DNA from: Bacillota bacterium
GTDB lineage: Bacteria > Bacillota > Clostridia > Oscillospirales > Ruminococcaceae
NCBI GenBank assembly: GCA_023394255.1
Contig: JAEXAZ010000197.1
Location: forward strand, 1 to 9,663
Direction of reading: 5' to 3'
Length of the DNA: 9,663 nucleotides
The notes under the pieces were generated by a model. It worked only from the letters and a program-made list of their open reading frames with translations, was not told the origin of the DNA and made no database searches. The translations under genes were made by a program, and so were the position numbers. Of the stretch, positions 5,965-9,663 are shown piece after piece. Within the stretch, counting starts at the first letter, position 1, and the number at the start of each line of letters is the position of its first letter.

Positions 5965-6673
5965 TGAGTTTGACAGCGTGCTCACCCTTTTGACGAGGGA
6001 CTGCGGCATTATATCTGCCTACGCACGGGGAGCCAGAAAGCCGCGCGGAACGATGAGAGTTTCCGTGGAACTGCTGAGCTACTCGTGTTTTGTGCTGTTT
6101 TGCAATAAAGATAAATATACGGTGGACAAGGCCGACCTTAACCACATATTTGCGGGGGTGCGTGCGGATGTCGAAAAACTTTCCCTGGCCGCTTATTTCT
6201 GCCAGCTTGCCGCAGAGCTGGCCCCGCGGGGGGAAGAGGCGCAGGATTATCTGCGGCTGCTGCTGAACAGCCTTTATCTGCTCGATCAGAACAAACGCGC
6301 CTGCATGTTCATCAAACCTGTTTTTGAACTGCGGCTGATGGCGATGGCGGGCTATATGCCCGATCTTGTGGCCTGCACGGGCTGCGGCTGCTATGAGGCG
6401 GACCAGATGTTTTTTATGCCGCTTTCTTCCGGGATTGTCTGCGGCGGCTGCGCCGCAGGCCTGCCGGACAACGAGCAGCGTATCCCGGTCTCAAAGGGGG
6501 AACTGACCGCCATGCGCCATATCCTTTATGCGGAGCAGGAAAAACTGTTTCAGTTTTCGCTGCCGCAGAAGGCTTTGGAACGCCTTGGCGAAATTACGCA
6601 GCAGTATATTATGGTGCAGCTGGATAAGCGTTTTGATACGCTGGATTTCTATTTCAGCATCCGGGAAAGTTGA
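5918..6673 (+). CDS. recO: DNA repair protein RecO
   Basis: RecO is a recombination mediator: it binds single-stranded DNA and SSB and, with RecR, helps load RecA at gaps. The 251-residue product has the standard length. The N-terminal OB-fold region begins ITTDAIVLREQSVDEFDSVL and continues through ISAYARGARKPRG (about 1-80). A helical region follows, with a four-cysteine zinc site: C153 and C156 (CTGC), then C175 and C178 (CGGC). The start is GTG 5918, set by AGGAG 6 bases upstream. It overlaps the upstream yqzL-like gene by 47 bases, which suggests translational coupling, and precedes mutS2 by 45 bases. Confidence 0.95.
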   Translation: MHITTDAIVLREQSVDEFDSVLTLLTRDCGIISAYARGARKPRGTMRVSVELLSYSCFVLFCNKDKYTVDKADLNHIFAGVRADVEKLSLAAYFCQLAAELAPRGEEAQDYLRLLLNSLYLLDQNKRACMFIKPVFELRLMAMAGYMPDLVACTGCGCYEADQMFFMPLSSGIVCGGCAAGLPDNEQRIPVSKGELTAMRHILYAEQEKLFQFSLPQKALERLGEITQQYIMVQLDKRFDTLDFYFSIRES

Positions 6674-6718
6674 AAGCATCGGCTGACGGGACAAGGCGAA
6701 AAGATCGACGGAGGAACT

Positions 6719-9100
6719 ATGGACAAACATTGTAAATCGATAGAACTTGATAAAATCCTTCATATGCTGGCGGGTTTCTGTTCCTGTGCGGACAGCCGCG
6801 CAATGGCGCTGGAGATTGAACCGGAACGCGATATCCGGGATGTCCGTGCCCTGATGCAGCGGACGGTGGACGCGAACACCCTGACCACGCGCTACTCCAC
6901 CCCCTCGGCCGGCGGCGTGGAGAACTGCTCCGCCGCGCTGAAACGGGCTGAAATCGGCGCGCGCCTGTCGCCGCGCGAACTGCTGGAGATTGCGCGCGTT
7001 TTGCATGCGATCGACACCATTGAACGCTGGAGAAACCAGCTTGAGGGCGAACCCACCAGCCTGGAGTTCCTGCTGAATTCTGTGGTCGCGCTGCCCACGC
7101 TTTACCGCAATATCTCTTCCGCAATCCTTTCGGAAGAGGAGATCGCGGACAACGCGAGCCCGGAACTGGCCGAAATACGGCGCAGGATCCGGCAGGCCGG
7201 TTCCAAGGCGCGGGAAGTGCTGGACAAAATGGTGCGGTCGGCAACTTATCAGAAGTACCTGCAGGAGAATATCATTACCCAGCGGGACGGACGTTTTGTC
7301 GTGCCGGTCAAAATCGAATACCGCAACGAGATCAAGGGGCTGGTGCACGATACCTCCGCATCCGGTTCCACCATTTTTGTGGAGCCGATCGCGGTGGTGG
7401 AAGCGAATAACGAAATCCGGATTCTGCAGGGGAAAGAGCAGACCGAAATCGACCGCATCCTGTATGAGCTGTCCGCACAGGTGGGCGGCTGCGCGGACAG
7501 TATCCGGGGAAGCTATGAGGCAATCGTGGAACTGGACCTCTACTTTGCCAAAAGCCGTATGGCGGACGCCATGCGCGCCACCGTTCCAGTCATTAATGCG
7601 GACGGGATTGTGAATTTAAAGAAAGCGCGCCATCCGCTGCTGGATAAGGAAAAGGTGGTGCCCATTGACCTGCGCCTCGGCGATGAGTTCGATACGCTTG
7701 TTGTGACCGGCCCCAATACCGGCGGCAAAACGGTGGCAATCAAAACGCTCGGCCTCTTGGTCATGATGGCGCAGTGCGGGCTGATGCTGCCGGCTGCCGA
7801 CGGCAGCACGGTACCTGTTTATGAAAAAGTCCTGGTCGACATCGGCGACGAACAGAGCATCGAGCAGAGCCTGTCGACCTTTTCGGCGCATATGACCAAT
7901 ATTATCCGCATTCTGCGGGAGGCGAACGGCCGCTCGCTGGTATTGCTGGATGAACTCGGCGCCGGCACCGACCCTGTGGAGGGGGCGGCGCTCGCCGTCG
8001 CGATTATCGAGCGGCTTCGGGAGCAGCACGCAAAGGTAGTAGCCACCACCCATTATGCGGAAATAAAAATGTACGCGCTGAATACGCCGGGCGTCGAAAA
8101 CGCCTGCTGCGAATTTGATGTGGCGACCCTGCGGCCGACCTACCGGCTGCTGATCGGCGTACCCGGCCGCTCCAACGCCTTTGCGATCAGTGAGCGCCTG
8201 GGGCTTTCGCACGATCTGATCGAGCATGCCAAATCCCACGTATCCGGGGATAACACGCGGTTTGAAGACGTCGTGTCCCAGTTGGAGTCCACCCGTCAGA
8301 AACTGGAGCGGGAGCGGGAGCTTGCGCAGACTAACCGCGTGGAGGCGCAGCGCACCAGCAGGGAGGCCGACGAACTGCGCCGCGCGATGGAGGCCGAGCG
8401 CGAACGGGAGCTGGAGAGGGCGCGTGTGCAGGCGCGCGGGATCGTTGAACAGGTGAACGCGCAGGCGGAAAAGCTGCTGAGCGAACTGGACGAACTGCGA
8501 AAAGAAAAGGAAAGCGCACAGTTTGCCGACAGGCTTTCCCAGACCAAGGTCTCCTTCAAGGCGGATATGCGCAGGCTGCGCGATCTGGCCGACCCAGTTA
8601 CCCGCAAGAATCCGGACAACTACCGGCCGGAACGTCCGCTGAAACGGGGGGACACCGTCCGTCTGGTTTCCATGAATACCGAAGGGATACTGCTTTCGGC
8701 GCCGGACGGGCAGGGCTTTGTCAATGTCCAGGCGGGAATCATCAAGACGAAAATACATCAGTCGGAAGTACGGCTGGTTGACCGCAAGGATAAACGGGTG
8801 ACCCTGAGCAACTCGAAGATTTCCATGAAGGACGTGACGTCCCGCTCCAGGCGCGATGTGAAAACGGAGCTTGACCTGCGCGGGATGACCAGCGGAGAAG
8901 CCATCGTCGAGCTGGACCGCTATATTGACAGCAGCGTCCTTTCCGGAGTGGGCACCGTCACGGTCATACACGGCAAGGGGACCGGCGCGCTCCGTGCCGC
9001 GATTCAGGAACATCTGAAATCACACAGAAACGTGAAAAGTTTCCGCTTGGGCGTTTACGGCGAAGGGGAATCCGGTGTGACGGTGATTGAGTTAAAATAA
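6719..9100 (+). CDS. mutS2: Endonuclease MutS2 (RqcU), MutS-family ATPase with Smr domain
   Basis: MutS2 is a dimeric ATPase of the MutS family that lacks the mismatch-recognition domain. Known roles of the family are limiting homologous recombination and, in Bacillus, acting on collided ribosomes. The 793-residue product is full length. In order: N-terminal core and lever domains (about 1-300), ATPase with Walker A GPNTGGKT (331-338), Walker B LVLLDE (407-412) followed by GAGTDP, and THYAEIK (444-450). A highly charged coiled coil follows (about 515-605), then a KOW-like segment (about 641-690, KRGDTVRLV) and a C-terminal Smr nuclease domain (about 716-793) with LDLRG (718-722) and HGKGTGALR (751-759). 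All key motifs are intact. GGAGG lies 4 bases before the ATG. It is the third gene of the operon; no clear terminator follows. Confidence 0.96.
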   Translation: MDKHCKSIELDKILHMLAGFCSCADSRAMALEIEPERDIRDVRALMQRTVDANTLTTRYSTPSAGGVENCSAALKRAEIGARLSPRELLEIARVLHAIDTIERWRNQLEGEPTSLEFLLNSVVALPTLYRNISSAILSEEEIADNASPELAEIRRRIRQAGSKAREVLDKMVRSATYQKYLQENIITQRDGRFVVPVKIEYRNEIKGLVHDTSASGSTIFVEPIAVVEANNEIRILQGKEQTEIDRILYELSAQVGGCADSIRGSYEAIVELDLYFAKSRMADAMRATVPVINADGIVNLKKARHPLLDKEKVVPIDLRLGDEFDTLVVTGPNTGGKTVAIKTLGLLVMMAQCGLMLPAADGSTVPVYEKVLVDIGDEQSIEQSLSTFSAHMTNIIRILREANGRSLVLLDELGAGTDPVEGAALAVAIIERLREQHAKVVATTHYAEIKMYALNTPGVENACCEFDVATLRPTYRLLIGVPGRSNAFAISERLGLSHDLIEHAKSHVSGDNTRFEDVVSQLESTRQKLERERELAQTNRVEAQRTSREADELRRAMEAERERELERARVQARGIVEQVNAQAEKLLSELDELRKEKESAQFADRLSQTKVSFKADMRRLRDLADPVTRKNPDNYRPERPLKRGDTVRLVSMNTEGILLSAPDGQGFVNVQAGIIKTKIHQSEVRLVDRKDKRVTLSNSKISMKDVTSRSRRDVKTELDLRGMTSGEAIVELDRYIDSSVLSGVGTVTVIHGKGTGALRAAIQEHLKSHRNVKSFRLGVYGEGESGVTVIELK

Positions 9101-9115
9101 ACAAATTTACGCTGC

Positions 9116-9144
9116 TTTACATGTTGAATACTTTATGTTATCAT
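9116..9144 (+). promoter_or_regulatory. Predicted promoter of the unknown 98-codon gene
   Basis: -35 TTTACA (9116-9121), 17-base spacer, -10 TATCAT (9139-9144); five of six matches in each box. It begins 15 bases after the mutS2 stop and would start transcription near 9151, about 40 bases before the GTG at 9191, so the small gene can be expressed apart from mutS2. Confidence 0.55.
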
Positions 9145-9190
9145 AAAAACAGTATAAAATAAAATTTCATATAGATTGTGAGCTGATATT

Positions 9191-9487
9191 GTGGAAACAA
9201 AGAAAAAACCAGGCTCCCTCACCTTTAAGGGCAGGCCGCTTATACGCAGCGGAAAAACAATTTATTACGGGGACATGGGTGACAAATATGTTGCAATGCT
9301 TCAGATTTTGAATGAAGTTCCGTTTAAGGATACGATGGTTCCGAACCGCGTCGCGGTTCAGATCTGGTCAACCGATGATGAACTCCGTCCGCGTGACCGT
9401 GTTGTGAAAAAGACGGAAAAGACAACTCTGTATGATGCCTTGAACATCGCCTCCATCTGGCTGGAAAGACAGCTTTCAGGAAAATAA
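9191..9487 (+). CDS. Conserved-looking hypothetical protein, 98 aa
   Basis: I do not recognise this gene. It encodes a 98-residue soluble protein with no signal peptide, membrane segment or cysteine. It starts basic (METKKKPGS), followed by a probable beta-rich part (TFKGRPLIRSGKTIYYGDMGDKYVAMLQILN, shown as LTFKGRPLIRSGKTIYYG then DKYVAMLQIL). Then comes VAVQIWSTDDELRPRDRVVKK and a probable C-terminal helix (YDALNIASIWLERQL). Its regular amphipathic pattern and third-position base use resemble a real gene. The start is GTG 9191, with only a weak GTGAG-like site; no later start keeps the ordered N-terminus. It has its own promoter and is followed after 29 bases by a strong terminator, so it may be a monocistronic unit or the tail of the recO-mutS2 operon. 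Its function cannot be inferred from position. Confidence 0.8.
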   Translation: METKKKPGSLTFKGRPLIRSGKTIYYGDMGDKYVAMLQILNEVPFKDTMVPNRVAVQIWSTDDELRPRDRVVKKTEKTTLYDALNIASIWLERQLSGK

Positions 9488-9516
9488 ATTTGCCTTCTTT
9501 CCATTCTGTTCGGGTC

Positions 9517-9558
9517 AAAACCGCCAGATCGGCTGAACGCCGGTTCCGGCGGTTTTTT
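9517..9558 (+). terminator. Rho-independent terminator after the 98-codon gene
   Basis: AAAACCGCC (9517-9525) pairs with GGCGGTTTT (9548-9556), with a second short stem (CGGC/GCCG) in the loop, and the hairpin ends in six T. It would end transcripts of the 98-codon gene and any mutS2 read-through. Confidence 0.85.
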
Positions 9559-9609
9559 GCTTGCGGTCTCTGCCGGAAACTCAGATATGCCGAATTTACA
9601 AACGGTTCA

Positions 9610-9638
9610 TTGTGAAAATGGGCAAACTATGCTATACT
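9610..9638 (+). promoter_or_regulatory. Predicted promoter for a gene beyond the right edge
   Basis: -35 TTGTGA (9610-9615), 17-base spacer, -10 TATACT (9633-9638), with TG one base upstream (extended -10). It lies downstream of the terminator and points right; the window ends 25 bases later, before any start codon, so the gene it serves (or a tRNA) is not visible. Confidence 0.6.
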
Positions 9639-9663
9639 CATATCCTGTTCGGATTTTTAATTA

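Noticed and set aside
6491..7348. 285-codon minus-strand open frame spanning recO and mutS2
   Set aside because: Antisense to two clear genes and spans their intergenic gap; no motif or ribosome binding site.
7616..9013. 465-codon minus-strand open frame
   Set aside because: Antisense shadow of mutS2, caused by GC-rich codon structure; the composition is rich in His, Arg, Gln and Pro without any motif.
1..9663. Mobile element, phage, CRISPR, toxin-antitoxin or defence system
   Set aside because: No transposase, integrase, terminal inverted repeats, regularly spaced repeats, nuclease-effector pair or abrupt composition change was found; the genes are standard transport, signalling and DNA repair.

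Overview
The window reads as chromosomal DNA of a low-to-moderate GC Gram-positive anaerobe. The best guess is class Clostridia, possibly near the Oscillospiraceae. This is inferred from the yqzL-like/recO/mutS2 gene order, strong AGGAGG-type ribosome binding sites, consensus sigma-A promoters, a lipoprotein-anchored solute-binding protein and the codon mix. No rRNA, tRNA, CRISPR array, transposase, phage gene or integron was seen.

Layout. (1) Positions 1-3403, minus strand: a four-gene sulfate/thiosulfate ABC importer operon read right to left as sbp (binding lipoprotein), cysT and cysW (permeases) and cysA (ATPase, cut by the window edge). A 400-base region upstream holds a promoter, a palindromic operator candidate and a roughly 190-nt leader with a possible 25-codon upstream ORF. 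(2) Positions 3807-5369, minus strand: a membrane PAS-PAS-GGDEF diguanylate cyclase with its own consensus promoter and a hairpin terminator that separates it from the sulfate operon. (3) Positions 5788-9100, plus strand: a yqzL-like small gene, recO and mutS2, apparently one genome-maintenance operon with a promoter near 5630-5658. (4) Positions 9191-9487, plus strand: an unrecognised 98-codon gene with its own promoter and a strong terminator. (5) Positions 9610-9638: a good promoter pointing to a gene beyond the right edge.

How the genes work together. The sulfate genes form a complete importer: the lipoprotein captures the anion outside, the CysT/CysW pair forms the channel and CysA drives transport. 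The diguanylate cyclase would turn an unidentified sensory input into c-di-GMP; nothing ties it mechanistically to sulfur uptake. RecO (recombination mediator) and MutS2 (a MutS-family ATPase with an Smr nuclease domain, also implicated in rescue of collided ribosomes) are housekeeping. I found no clear new multi-gene system. The places most worth a second look are the sulfate operon leader, the unknown 98-aa gene and the A10 tract inside cysA.
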